The notes beneath the pieces were generated by a model. That model was not told the DNA's origin and did not search any database. It was given only the letters and a program-made list of their open reading frames with translations. From Gigantopelta aegis (lineage: Eukaryota; Mollusca; Gastropoda; Neomphalida; Peltospiridae): DNA of 64,000 bases. Positions 14,101-22,549 of the stretch are shown here, in pieces. Position 1 is the stretch's first letter; each line of letters starts with the position of its first letter. Position numbers and translations under genes: made by a program. The stretch is taken from the NCBI RefSeq assembly GCF_016097555.1, contig NC_054704.1, positions 24,110,238 through 24,174,237 of the forward strand, read 5' to 3'.

Positions 14101-17100
14101 TTTTGTCAGGTCAAGCTAGCAGTGAATTGTGGATGTTCAGATAAGAGCCCATGCTTATTATGTGGAACTCCATCATAGGCAGTATCTTGGTTTTCAGCAA
14201 ACTTAATTTTTTATAAAGTAAAAATATAGCTGCTTGTCTGGGTTACGTAACATAAAAATTAATAATTAATGGTGTCAGGCTACCATATTCTAGAAGCCTT
14301 GATTATTTCAACTCTACCTTGGCAGACGTAAGATTTTAATCATCTGTAGAGCTGGGCGGTATACCGTATTATGTCAATACCGATTTACCGTACCGAGCAA
14401 ATTTTAAAATACTGAAATTTCGGTATTGAAAAATATTTCCCGGAAAGCACTAACAACATATCTGACGAACGCAAAGTGGCTTGGTATAAATCAGACGAGA
14501 GCCTTGTGTATGGAATTTAATTGTATTTAGATGAAATTAGCGGGTGAGCCAGAACACAGGCATGCATTTAAAACCGAGTATACCGAAAATAGCACTCGAT
14601 ATCGGTATCGTGTCCATACCGAATACCGTACCGATACCGAGGTAAATCACCCTAAAAATACCGATATTGATACCGAACCTCAAATTTCAATACCGCCCAG
14701 CTCTAATCATCTGTAAATTAATTTATAATTTTTATTATTTTTACAGTGAGAATCCTGCTGTTTTTCTCGGGTATGTGACGTCTGCTCCTGGGAGTCGAGA
14801 TTATCGTCACCTGCTGACCTCTGGCGGGGTGAAGGACATTGACTTGTCGGATCGAGATCGCTGGTGTGAATACATCATGTACAAGGGCTTAATAAAGTAA
14901 GCATTTGGTTTCATTGTTTTTAAAATAATACCACCAAATTTCTGTTTGTCTAAATCATTACAAAATATATCTCTTAATTTCTTGAATATGGAGACTCAGA
15001 AATGTTAATAATATGCCACGTTATAAATGTATGATTATTGCTTAATAAACTTCAGTATAACTGCATTGAATATTGTTGTAATTATTACAGAATAAATACA
15101 GTGTATGTAATATTCTAAAATATATTAAAAATTGCAGGTCACAACATGCAATTTGTAGTAATGATTTGTAACATATAATGTATTGTAATAAAGTTTAAAC
15201 TGTAGTGACTAGATGTATGTTATAAGATGTAAAAAAGCAGCATGCTTTTGATTCTAACCATTCACACAGTATCTCAACTCTAAACCAAATCAAACACATT
15301 ATGTTAGCCTCTTTGAGTGATTCTATAGGCAGTGCAGGAAGGATGAAATAGTCTTGTGTCATGCTCGCATCGATCATACATACTTGACCCATTCATTTAT
15401 TCTGAAGAAGGATCCTCCACCTTGGTGTGAGCACTGTCAGTGTACTCTTTGTCGGTATGCCACACTTTGGTGGAGTGTAATCATCTCAAGGAAACTAGAA
15501 AAGATATATTTGAACTTTTGTTACAATTTCTTTGTGATACTGACTTTTATTCTAAATTTTTATTTTATTTATCTGTGATATTTGTAATTTTTGGACAGTT
15601 CTTTACACTGCATTTTAAATTAACTTTTGTATTTTCATATTAATGTTGTTCAACACTTAAAGTTTGCATTTACCATAGTTTAACACCCAATAGCCGATGT
15701 ATTTTTTGTGATGGGGTGTCGTTAAATAAAACATTTCTTCCTTCTTTTCTTTAAGGTTGGGTTATGCCAGAATCACACATGGAGGACTTAGTGATACAGA
15801 AATACAGATGGGTAAATTTAAAATTCCTGAGGACCCGAAATCTTACAAAGACAACCGTAAAGTGACCACAAAACCGGCTGATGTGGATAAAAAACTACAT
15901 TTCAACCCTAGGTAAGACACATAAGCTCTAAAATTATAGGATATTAAACAAGATTACATTTTGTATCATGTTTATGATCAGAGTGAAATAATTTTCAATT
16001 GTCACAAGCTTTAGCGTGAGGGACATAAACATAATACGAAATGTGAGCGAATTTAATATCCTATTTATAATTGATTTTTAATTCTATCACTGAACTCATT
16101 TGATGTTCGGTCACTGTGTGCCAACTGTTGGCATTCTAGTGGGACATAACACTTTGATATGAACCACGATATCACTGTGTGCCAACTGTTGGCATTCTAG
16201 TGGGACATAACACTTTGATATGAACCACGATATCACTGTGTGCCAACTGTTGGCATTCTAGTGGGACATAACACTTTGATATGAACCAAGATATCACTGT
16301 GTGCCAACTGTTGGCATTCTAGTGGGACATAACACTTTGATATGAACCACGATATCACTGTGTGCCAACTGTTGGCATTCTAGTGGGACATAACACTTTG
16401 ATATGAACCACGATATCACTGTGTGCCAACTGTTGGCATTCTAGTGGGACATAACACTTTGATATGAACCACGATATCACTGTGTGCCAACTGTTGGCAT
16501 TCTAGTGGGACATAACACTTTGATATGAACCACGATATCACTGTGTGCCAACTGTTGGCATTCTAGTGGGACATAACACTTTGATATGAACCACGATATC
16601 ACTGTGTGCCAACTGTTGGCATTCTAGTGGGACATAACACTTTGATATGAACCAAGATATCACTGTGTGCCAACTGTTGGCATTCTAGTGGGACATAACA
16701 CTTTGATATGAACCAAGATATCACTGTGTGCCAACTGTTGGCATTCCAGTGGGACATAACACTTTGATATGAACCAAGATATCACTGTGTGCCAACTGTT
16801 GGCATTCCAGTGGGACATAACACTTTGATATGAACCACGATATCACTGTGTGCCAACTGTTGGCATTCTAGTGGGACATAACACTTTGATATGAACCAAG
16901 ATATCTTTAACTATCTGGGTAATAACAAAGTATATAACATGTCAGCAGAGATTTTTACTTCTTTCATGCTTCAGCAAAATATCACAAATTAGGAAGTAGC
17001 CAGGGGCTTAATTCACTAAACTCTCGTAACTTTACGATGTCGCAGTGCAATGCTAAAAGACTTGCAAAGAGGATGCTTTGTTGTCTAGCAGAGCCTAAGA

Positions 17101-18865
17101 GATCTTTGTGAATTAGGCCCCTGGTGTCTGAAAGTGATTATCTTCAGTGGATTAACTATATGGATTGCCAAACTAAACTAAACTTTAGTACATTTAGTAG
17201 GCTAAATAATTTCCAGTGTACATGTAATAAACAAATATTATATTTTCATTGGGGTGATGATTTCAACTGCAACAATTGACAGTGAGATAATGACGTGACC
17301 TGTCAAGAATTCGTAATATTGTTGCGATATGATACCTATATAATTCCATTTTATAATTACTGTTTTGTAATAGGCATCTGGATTGGTTAAAATGCTATCA
17401 TGTGATCTAAAAAACCAACATTCATTCTTCCATGAACGTGAAAACTGCACTTATTCAGTAAACAAATAAAAACAGAATGTTATTACTGAAACTACTTTTT
17501 ATCAGTTACGTCAACAACGGAATCCCCAAGGATTCAATCATTTCTATTTTTATCCCAATATCGTCTGCACTGTGAGTGACAGTGACAAACTGACAGACGA
17601 CAATCACAATGTCGGATTACAGACTCGAAAGTTTTGGTGGAGACTTTACATTAAGCCTCCACAATTCAGGCTTTAAACAACTCCAGTTTTGAACTGAGAC
17701 ACATAATGTACAAATGTATATGACAGGCCACAGAAACGAAGCTTCTATTAGAAGTTATAGCAAAGAATGCTCAACAAATCAAAAGAGGGACATGAGCACA
17801 GCTCTGTCACATTTGACAAAAACACCAAATCGACAACTAACACGCGCGAAAACACATACGCCTTCATGCACAATTACGCGACCTGTCCTTTCCAAGAATA
17901 ATATCACACAATCACAAATTTCCTCTAAAATCCACACACACAGTAACACTGAAACCACTTTATCCCTTTCAAGTCAGTCTTCACATTCACTTTTCACAAA
18001 TTCAACTTTTGATAACTGCAATTTTAATATAGTAATTGATAAATTTTCTAAATAATGTGACGCTTTCCCTTATGTTAATTAGTTCAAAATTCATACTCTA
18101 ACCGTTTTACAACAAACCTTCCATTTAAGTATATAGAGCGTTCGATTCTTAATTAATTATCGTTGATATTTTTGAAAAAAAACTTTTTGCGTTATCAGTT
18201 GATGTTCAGTTATTTTAAATTTTATAACTTTTTATCCACATTTGATTCAGAAAATTAAAATTTATAAAACCTTATGTAAATCATTATAATGAATCGGAGA
18301 TTTGACGGAAAAAAACAAATATAACTTTCTAAGGGAATTCCCTTATTTGAAAATTGATACAGTTGTAAATCATTGTGGAATAGAGTTCGATTGGGTTTTT
18401 AATATAGTTTTGTATAATGACAATATGTAATGCATTTGGAATTATAAGAACTGAACGTTATTTTTTATGTATGAATGGCTTCGCACTAATGTACTACACC
18501 ATTCATACAGTGTGTAAAACAGTTTGGGTGTTTATCATCACATGAACATCAAAAATATAATGTTCATTTCTTAAAACAAATAATTTCAATTATAGTAAAT
18601 ACACTGATTTTTGGGTTATACAGTTATCTACATTGTTAACTTGCTTGTAGTTACATTGATAACTTTGTTTGTTTTCTTTTCCTTCTGTTCCAACTTAACT
18701 GTAGTTATCTGTTTAATCTATTGACTACAGAACAATGGATGTTGTTAATTGTACTTTTTTCATTTTCTCTTTTTCTAATATAGGTTTGGATCTTTACACA
18801 GGGGCCATGGCCACTTTCCTTATCATGGGTTCCACATGACAACTCCAAAGTATTTTTTACCTTAA
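833..18865 (+). CDS. CWH43: CWH43 / PGAP2-interacting protein homologue, 14 exons, 5' incomplete
   Basis: Joined exons: 833-1145, 1774-1928, 3561-3747, 4408-4547, 5929-6162, 6405-6482, 7274-7353, 7923-8028, 10908-11043, 11523-11587, 13555-13696, 14747-14896, 15756-15911, 18784-18865. All introns are GT-AG and every junction keeps frame; the product is 674 residues plus a missing start of about 15, against about 699 in human CWH43 (from memory). Residues 1 to about 390 are hydrophobic and polytopic. Residues about 400-674 match the C-terminal endonuclease/exonuclease/phosphatase-like domain: [34 protein letters not shown] and DRWCEYI are all present. The family acts on GPI anchors; yeast Cwh43 puts ceramide into the anchor lipid, at the ER/Golgi membrane. 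Family identity is strong from conserved blocks along the whole length; biochemical activity in this animal is inferred. Confidence 0.93.
1508..1753 (+). mobile_element. Dispersed two-hairpin element, copy A
   Basis: Starts TAGGATATTAAACAAG, has TTATTACCCATAATC in the middle and ends near CCATGTGAGTAATGATA. It shares TCTAGTGGGACGTATCACTT with copies at 2111-2430 and 15939-16925. No coding capacity; a non-autonomous DNA element is likely. It ends about 20 bp before the acceptor of exon b. Confidence 0.7.
1774..1928 (+). CDS. CWH43: CWH43 exon b
   Basis: Encodes about residues 105-156, one or two membrane helices, including [12 protein letters not shown] (human RIWYTSLNPIW) and [12 protein letters not shown]. 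Starts after TAG at 1771-1773 and ends TCAG|GTATAT. A dispersed hairpin element ends about 20 bp upstream of the acceptor and another copy begins about 180 bp downstream. Confidence 0.92.
2111..2432 (+). mobile_element. Dispersed two-hairpin element, copy B
   Basis: The clearest copy. TAGGATATTAA at its start is inverted as TTAATATCCTA near 2251, and TTATTACCCATA just after that is inverted as ATGGGTAATAA at the end near 2430. The two inverted pairs divide the element into two hairpin modules. The second module contains CGATGACGTCAC. Confidence 0.75.
2639..2924. repeat. 46-bp minisatellite, 6 copies
   Basis: Unit carries CTCCACCACTCATGAAGACT followed by CAGACTGAAGTCTGTGATCA and repeats every 46 bp, nearly identical, with CTCATG/CACATG variants alternating. 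It lies in the intron between exons b and c. CAGACT/AGTCTG inside the unit forms a small hairpin. Confidence 0.95.
3134..3209. repeat. 76-bp imperfect palindrome in intron
   Basis: ATTACAAGCTCAATAGCAGG on the left is matched, inverted, by CACTACTGAGCTTGTAAT on the right, with GAGATA/TATCTC and ACCTGT/ACAGGT closing the stem and a loop of a few bases. Probably a small foldback element. Confidence 0.8.
3561..3747 (+). CDS. CWH43: CWH43 exon c
   Basis: Encodes about residues 157-218. [20 protein letters not shown] and [17 protein letters not shown] match the highly conserved loop and helix of the family (human FGEVSLVSRWAVSGHP). Acceptor GACAG at 3556-3560, donor TGGGG|GTAAGC. Confidence 0.93.
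4408..4547 (+). CDS. CWH43: CWH43 exon d
   Basis: Encodes about residues 219-265, a membrane segment followed by [19 protein letters not shown], matching human IWWVTGTASAAGLLYLHTW. Acceptor CTCAG at 4403-4407, donor ACAG|GTGAGT. Confidence 0.92.
4560..4940. repeat. Dispersed intronic repeat related to 12540-13145
   Basis: Holds ACAGATCAGGTTGGACTTTC near its start and GGGGACATGTATTGCTTTAG then CAGTACTCTCA at its end. Close variants of both ends occur in the 12.5-13.1 kb array. Confidence 0.55.
5440..5711 (-). mobile_element. tRNA-headed SINE, family C (CCTCGGTGGTGTCGTGG head)
   Basis: Read on the minus strand it starts ACCAGCCTCGGTGGTGTCGT at about 5710, continues through GGTAGGTACTGAG and GGGTAGGTGTAAGACCACTA, and ends with GTGTGCCCAGGACAGTGTGC and GCTTGAACC-like sequence. 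Same family as 35959-36190 and 25003-25230. Confidence 0.85.
5929..6162 (+). CDS. CWH43: CWH43 exon e
   Basis: Encodes about residues 266-343. It holds [15 protein letters not shown] and [16 protein letters not shown] (human FKFVPGGVYARERSD), the best conserved stretch of the membrane half. Acceptor TTCAG at 5924-5928, donor TCAG|GTTGGT. Confidence 0.93.
6405..6482 (+). CDS. CWH43: CWH43 exon f, donor tandemly duplicated
   Basis: Encodes about residues 344-369, a hydrophilic loop ([18 protein letters not shown]) between the last membrane segments. Ends ATAT|GTAAGT. The last 40 bp of the exon together with the donor are repeated at 6504 and 6565 with a 61-bp period. The first donor is chosen because it alone keeps frame to the next exon; extension to the second donor meets a TGA within ten codons. 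Confidence 0.88.
6443..6603 (+). repeat. 61-bp tandem triplication across an exon-intron junction
   Basis: GTTGATAAAGTTAAACTTCC recurs at 6443, 6504 and 6565, exactly 61 bp apart. The first copy is coding sequence of exon f plus its donor. The second retains an identical GGATAT|GTAAGT donor. The third loses it, reading GGATCTGGATAA. Confidence 0.95.
6728..7045 (-). mobile_element. tRNA-headed SINE, family A (old copy)
   Basis: Minus-strand SINE: AGCCCAGTGAGAAGAGCGCT near 7010 is the tRNA-like A-box region; the body contains AAAAGATCCCTTGCTGGCAA; the tail near 6730 includes CATCCAATATCTGATG and TGTGCTCTAGTGGTGTCATT. Heavily mutated. Confidence 0.8.
7274..7353 (+). CDS. CWH43: CWH43 exon g
   Basis: Encodes about residues 370-396: a final membrane helix ([13 protein letters not shown]) and the linker [13 protein letters not shown] leading into the soluble domain. 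Acceptor TTTTAG at 7268-7273, donor AAG|GTCAGT, phase 0. Confidence 0.9.
7791..7838. repeat. (GT)n microsatellite
   Basis: About 48 bp of GT dinucleotides with one interruption, in the intron before exon h. Confidence 0.95.
7923..8028 (+). CDS. CWH43: CWH43 exon h
   Basis: Encodes about residues 397-431, the start of the phosphatase-like domain: [20 protein letters not shown] matches human [20 protein letters not shown]. Acceptor TTTTAG ending 7922, donor ACAG|GTATGT. A broken transposase lies antisense in the next intron. Confidence 0.93.
8046..8108 (+). mobile_element. SINE 3' tail fragment
   Basis: ACCGTAAATAAAATGTGTTG followed by AGTGCGTCGTTAAATAAAAC is the 3' end of the family A SINE. 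Only the tail is present, 20 bp downstream of the exon h donor. Confidence 0.8.
8112..8338 (-). mobile_element. tRNA-headed SINE, family A (5' truncated)
   Basis: Minus strand: GGCTATTTCTCATTCCAGCC, then GTGCACCACGACTGGATG, AAAAGATCCCTTGCTCTTAA, and tail GTGCTCTAGTGGTTTCATTG near 8120. The tRNA-like head is missing. Confidence 0.8.
8727..10081 (-). pseudogene. Tigger/pogo-like DDE transposase, frameshifted, antisense in CWH43 intron
   Basis: Three minus-strand open pieces lie in the order of one transposase. 10081-9821 gives an N-terminal helix-turn-helix-like part ([13 protein letters not shown]). 9692-9390 gives the start of the DDE_1 domain ([18 protein letters not shown], then [17 protein letters not shown]). 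9341-8727 gives the rest ([38 protein letters not shown]). The first and second catalytic aspartates appear to survive. The pieces are separated by stops and frameshifts, notably at 9341-9390, so it is dead. Family assignment to pogo/Tigger of the Tc1/mariner superfamily is strong; I could not find terminal inverted repeats. Confidence 0.88.
10908..11043 (+). CDS. CWH43: CWH43 exon i
   Basis: Encodes about residues 432-476. [18 protein letters not shown] carries the glutamate expected to bind metal in this superfamily; [12 protein letters not shown] follows. Acceptor TTTTCAG ending 10907, donor TGGGG|GTATTA. A (TA)n tract starts only 17 bp after the donor. Confidence 0.92.
11060..11106. repeat. 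(TA)n microsatellite next to a splice donor
   Basis: About 47 bp of AT dinucleotides, beginning 17 bp after the donor of exon i. Confidence 0.95.
11523..11587 (+). CDS. CWH43: CWH43 exon j
   Basis: Short 65-nt exon, about residues 477-498: [19 protein letters not shown], matching human LSRYPIVKSEHHLLPSPEG. Too short to appear as an open frame by itself; supported by the splice sites (TTTCAG before, CATG|GTGAGT after) and by frame. Confidence 0.9.
11588..12350 (+). other. Intron sequence, nothing recognised
   Basis: AT-rich intron between exons j and k. I see no exon, repeat or RNA gene here. Confidence 0.4.
12352..12432 (-). mobile_element. SINE tail fragment
   Basis: On the minus strand it reads TTGACGTCCAATAGCCGATG and TGTGCTCTAGTGGCGTCATT, the conserved tail of the tRNA-headed SINEs. 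Confidence 0.75.
12540..13145. repeat. Degenerate tandem repeat, ~120-150 bp unit, about 4-5 copies
   Basis: Each unit contains GAGCAGGAATTTTGTGTGTA, GCTTTGTCATGTTCTGTTA, a GATTTACCCATTT block and ATGGCCCTTGAATTTAGGCG, with divergence between units. It ends with GGATATGTATTGCTTTAGCA, shared with 4900-4930. Confidence 0.75.
13310..13440. mobile_element. Foldback element (TTATAAGCAT family)
   Basis: Left arm includes GAGCCCATGCTTATAA, right arm TTATAAGCATAGGTCC. The arm motif and the internal GAGTCTC resemble 54987-55138. Confidence 0.55.
13555..13696 (+). CDS. CWH43: CWH43 exon k
   Basis: Encodes about residues 499-545: [19 protein letters not shown], then [20 protein letters not shown], matching human VVTHFGNHEDDLDRKLQA, with the TH-G-N block of the phosphatase-like fold. 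Acceptor TTTCAG ending 13554, donor AACAG|GTACTA. Confidence 0.92.
14338..14715. mobile_element. Foldback (MITE-like) element with 11-bp flanking repeat
   Basis: The element is 14349-14704. It begins GAGCTGGGCGGTATACCGTA and ends AATACCGCCCAGCTCT, with many GGTAT/ATACC repeats inside. AATCATCTGTA is directly repeated on both sides (14338-14348 and 14705-14715), which marks insertion. It ends 31 bp before the acceptor of exon l. Confidence 0.88.
14747..14896 (+). CDS. CWH43: CWH43 exon l
   Basis: Encodes about residues 546-595: [18 protein letters not shown] and [15 protein letters not shown], nearly identical to the human blocks [19 protein letters not shown] and [15 protein letters not shown]; these hold the late acidic residues of the domain. 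A foldback element ends 31 bp upstream of the acceptor. Confidence 0.94.
15230..15750 (+). mobile_element. Non-LTR retrotransposon 3' end (ORF2 C-terminus and 3' UTR)
   Basis: In shifting + frames it reads [19 protein letters not shown] followed by [12 protein letters not shown], then [19 protein letters not shown]. This is the usual C-terminal layout of LINE ORF2 proteins after RNase H (LTHS..L, C..C, H.L.EC). The 3' UTR ends ACACCCAATAGCCGATG and GGGGTGTCGTTAAATAAAAC. 5' truncated and frameshifted. The same 3' UTR recurs at 40314-40608. Confidence 0.8.
15756..15911 (+). CDS. CWH43: CWH43 exon m
   Basis: Encodes about residues 596-647: [20 protein letters not shown], then [15 protein letters not shown] and KKLHFNPR. 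Matches the human [20 protein letters not shown] block. The polypyrimidine tract before its acceptor comes from the end of a retrotransposon tail. Confidence 0.93.
15939..16925 (+). mobile_element. Dispersed two-hairpin element, copy C, expanded by an internal tandem array
   Basis: Starts TAGGATATTAAACAAG, inverted partner TTTAATATCC near 16051, and ends CTATCTGGGTAATAAC near 16920, as in copies A and B. Copy B is about 320 bp; this one is about 990 bp because its second hairpin module holds 13 copies of a 61-bp unit. Confidence 0.85.
16111..16903. repeat. 61-bp tandem array, 13 copies
   Basis: TCACTGTGTGCCAACTGTTG starts each unit at 16111, 16172 and so on every 61 bp to 16843. The unit continues GCATTCTAGTGGGACATAAC and ACTTTGATATGAACCACGAT. 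Units differ only at a few sites (ACCACG/ACCAAG, TCTAG/TCCAG), so amplification is recent. Confidence 0.97.
17000..17124. mobile_element. 125-bp foldback element (CCAGGGGC...GCCCCTGG)
   Basis: Begins CCAGGGGCTTAATTCAC and ends GTGAATTAGGCCCCTGG, 17-bp terminal inverted repeats with one mismatch. Related ends occur at 53185-53453 and weakly at 21532-21641. Confidence 0.9.
17480..18055 (+). pseudogene. Remnant of a tyrosine-recombinase-like (Crypton/DUF3504-type) protein
   Basis: 17714-18055 stays open for 113 residues and starts with [17 protein letters not shown], matching the H..x..S..Y active-site end of tyrosine recombinases (GH-x-x-x-x-S-x-x-x-Y). It then runs into a Ser/Thr-rich tail ending [10 protein letters not shown]. 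Upstream, 17500-17690 reads [14 protein letters not shown] in a compatible frame but with stops before the GHR motif. I infer a decayed Crypton-like or KCTD1/ZMYM-type recombinase gene. It sits in the last CWH43 intron, same strand. It is not an exon of CWH43. Confidence 0.5.
18784..18865 (+). CDS. CWH43: CWH43 terminal exon
   Basis: Encodes the last residues, [20 protein letters not shown] then PKYFLP and TAA at 18863-18865. Human ends FHMNTPKYFL, so the C-terminus is complete with one extra proline. Acceptor AATATAG ending 18783. Confidence 0.93.
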
Positions 18866-19230
18866 ACTAATATCAGTATTAATTGATCTCATTACGCCAA
18901 TGATGTGCTAAGTCTTGATGTTGGCATTGTTGGTAATCTGAATTATTGCTGGAAATTGTATGGCTGTTTGTAATCTTTTAGTATGGTTTTGACATCACAA
19001 AGGCTCTGGTATGTACTGTCCTGATGTTGAGATAATTGTCTGTTTTTATGGAAGAGAATTGCATGTAATATACACAAATATTTCAAGTGATAATTTGACT
19101 GTCATGGATGTATTTTAGAGTGATTCAGTTTGAGATATATGTTACTTTGAATGATGATTGAACAGTGTCCATCATAGCAAAAATCAAGGTGAGCTGAAAT
19201 GGTGCTTATGGAGCAAAATATCAAATAAAA
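18866..19230 (+). other. CWH43: Probable CWH43 3' UTR with a poly(A) signal candidate
   Basis: Non-coding AT-rich sequence after the stop. The first AATAAA is at 19224-19229, a plausible polyadenylation signal giving a 3' UTR of about 380 nt. Another AATAAA occurs near 19619. The choice is inference. Confidence 0.4.
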
Positions 19231-20510
19231 TTTCAGAATATTTACATTAACTGTGCATACTTATATTGCAGAAACATTCAAAATTATCCAGGAGTGGGAC
19301 CCAGGACAGACATGCTTGAAACCTTAGTGGTATATAAGCATGTTAAAATAATTCAGATTTGTTTAAATTTGTGCTTTGCACTTCTAAATGATATTATCCT
19401 GGAATCTGAAAATTGCACTAACAGTCGTTTCATTCATGCATTGCTTGTGTAGTGTGCATAGTTTTTCATTCATGGGTTAAATGTAAAACATGATTTACAT
19501 GGTCATGACGGGTTTGTACATGAATTCAAATGGGTTACCTAAAATGTTCTTCAGTTCTCAGGTCTGTTAGTGGATGGGGAGGCAACTGAAGCATTAAGTC
19601 TGACTACGCAATAATATTAAAATAAACAGTAAAACAAACTTTTTTAAGATGTTTATTTTTAAAACAAAACTGAAAGAAGAAAAAAAACCAGTTGTGTTTT
19701 TATATAGTGCATATCATATTTTGACAGACCGGTATTCTTGAAAAACGTTCCTATGAACTAAAAAAAATTTAGTACTTGTATATAATTGCTGTTTGTTATC
19801 TTCCATTTTTTGCTCACTCAATTTGTTTAACATTCCAGTGACATGTTTAGTGTGTGATTTTATTGTAATTTTCATACAGAATGTGAAAATGTTGAGAAAG
19901 AAACTGAAAATGTTTGCATTTGTTTTGTGTTTTATTGGTTGTTGGTTGGTTGGTTTGTTTGTTTTGGGATTGTTTTTTTATATTATACATGTATCACATA
20001 TCTATTGAATTGCTTACTTGTGGATTTAGTTAATTGTTCTATAACCAAAACCATTTATGTTTTATAACTTACAGTTTTTCAAAATATATACTAGTATTTT
20101 ATGTTTAGTTTGTATTTGATTATGCTGTTAGACAGCGATCTTCGATATCACTATAACATGTACACACTTCTACACAGGGCTAAAGTAATAATTGACTTAC
20201 TATACATACTTAGGACATGGTGTGATTTTATAACATACGTTGAGAATTTATTTTATACTTTTAGTTGTGATATATATATATATTGTTATTTGGTTGATAA
20301 ATATTTGAGGAAGTCATTGGCCTTCCAAGGCGTTTGGTCCATTGGTGTTTGCATTACAGCTATAAATAAGACAATTTCCACTAGTCCAGACCACAAATTC
20401 TTTAACTTTGATCGAGGGGTAGTGGATTTGATAAACCATGAATCACTGTCAATATTTATTGGCAGCAGATCTCTTTATCATGGGCAGGGGTGTGAGGTCC
20501 AGGGTTTGTG
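19231..20510. other. Intergenic, nothing coding supported
   Basis: AT-rich. 19285-19345 (GGACCCAGGACAGACATGCTT) is a decayed fragment of the family C SINE tail. The longest open frame here has a composition typical of random AT-rich DNA. Confidence 0.4.
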
Positions 20511-20512
20511 AT

Positions 20513-20544
20513 GACCCCCCCCCCCCCCCCCCCCCCTCCCCCCA
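20513..20544. repeat. Poly-C tract
   Basis: About 30 C with a single T interruption, followed by AATGAAG. The opposite strand is a long G run, so G-quadruplex formation is possible. Confidence 0.9.
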
Positions 20545-21530
20545 ATGAAGCTAAAACAAGTGTTTTACAGTGCATTATTATTAGGCTGTTAATGGAAAAT
20601 GTAGACAAAGGGGTCTGCTAGGTTCATATTTGACCCCTCCCCCAGATCCAGACCATGCCCAGTTCAGTGTGTTAATACTAAGGAACACTAACCTCTTCAG
20701 AGCATTATTAATACTAGTGTGTTATTAATTTTAATTCTAATTCAGCACATTTGTACGAATGAATATGATTGGATCTCTGCTGAAATCTGAGGTAATAATG
20801 CAAGTTTCCACAGTAATTGCCATAGCTTAAAGCAAAGAACTGTATGTTTTGTAATGATGTTATAAAGACAATTTTAATAGCTTACATATTGCATAAAGAA
20901 CTATTAAATATTGAATTATTTTAAAGTCAGAAATTACAAAAACACAATTCTTTTATAAGACTTTATCAAACATGATTGCTGATGAAACATCTCTTGTTAT
21001 GCAGTCTGAGTTAGAACCACTGATGGTTTGGTCATCTGACTCTTTGTTATTGGATTACCTAATGACATCATTAGCTGGTGACGTTTGTAATGATTATTCT
21101 TAGTAAAAATAGGGCAATAAACCCCCTCCCCCCAAAACAACATAAATTGGTATGTTGTAAAACTTACTCAAATGCCATGAATCCATTCACCCCAACACTT
21201 ACAAATTCCACCAAGATCTGGGGCAGTGAAATTCTGATCTTTGGGTGAAATTAGATATATGAAATGTACATTTATATTAAATCAATAACCATAAAACTCT
21301 TAAGGTACTATAATTAGGAATAACTACTAGTTTATAGAAACAGTTCATTAATGATTTGTTATATAAATTTTTTTTATTTAAATTTAAATTACAATTTCAG
21401 TTGGAAATACTGTGAATAAAATGTAAAGTTAATGTAAGTTTTAGGTAATTGATTGGGTTACACAAATGTATTTCATGTAAATTGAAAGAATATTGGTTAC
21501 TAATGTAAACATCATGTGAAAAGACTTCAG
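20545..21530. other. Intergenic, nothing recognised
   Basis: AT-rich sequence without exons, known repeats or RNA genes that I could identify. Confidence 0.35.
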
Positions 21531-21531
21531 G

Positions 21532-21641
21532 AGCCTTAGTAATTCACAAAACTTGCTTAGACTCTCTTAAGCAATATCACATTGTCCTTGCAAGTCATTT
21601 TGCATTGCACTGCAAAATTGCAAAGTTGTGAATTAGACGCC
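21532..21641. mobile_element. Foldback element (TAATTCAC...GTGAATTA)
   Basis: CTTAGTAATTCACAAAACTT on the left is answered by GCAAAGTTGTGAATTAGAC on the right. Its arms resemble those of 17000-17124. Confidence 0.6.
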
Positions 21642-22549
21642 AGATTAACTACGATTTTGAAATGTTGTGCCCTTCATCTGTTATTGATAATTCATTTATC
21701 ACTATTTAGCCATAAATCAGAAGAAATGTTTTGTTTTTGTTTTTGGGTTTTTTCATTTTTAGCCAACAGTTTGCTTTTTAAAAAGTTTATAAGATGCTTA
21801 GGATAACAAACTTTAACTGAAGAATAATATACAATTAGAGTTTATTTCAAGTGACCTAATTCATACGACTGCCATTGAGCACCACACAACCATTTATCAT
21901 GCTGTTACTTATTGTAGAAGCTTAGTATACTGTAGTTTTATAATTTTATAATGAAAAAAAATAATGTAAAAATACTGAAATGCGTTTTCAAATCTTTCTT
22001 TGATGATAAAGTAAGTTGACATCTGTGGTATTTAAATAACTGATTGCTTTGAAGTTATTTGTCATTTTAAAGGCATATTATCACAGACCACTGACCTATT
22101 TAATGGTCTAACAAAGTATTATCAGAACAAAAATAATTTGATTTGTCCCTAAATGTACTTTATTCAACCACCATACTCCATTTATTAATAATATTTTGTC
22201 AAAAATAAATTGAATTATGGCAATGGTCCATAATTCAAAAACTAAAATTGTTGAGAGGGTTGACATGGATTTCACTCCATCATGGTTCAGTTAAGGTGAT
22301 GCGATAGCTAGATTTGGTTTGCAACAATTAATGTAATTTTTATTTATTATCCGTTTTTAGAGAAATAAGGTCTTTAAATCTGTGACAGTATGCCTTTAAG
22401 TACTAAATTGTAACAACTAACAGCAAAGTGAGGCAGTGCTCTGGCATACGGGTGGATAACTCAAGTTTGTTTTCGTGGTCTGTCTATGTTGATGTTTTTT
22501 GTACAGAATTTATGCCGTAAATGCAGTTCCTAAAAATAGCAGTCGTGTA

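Noticed and set aside
17238..17450. 70-codon minus-strand open frame
   Set aside because: AT-rich composition, no family match, no splice support.
20101..20511. 136-codon open frame
   Set aside because: Composition of AT-rich noncoding DNA, no recognisable motif, ends next to a poly-C tract.
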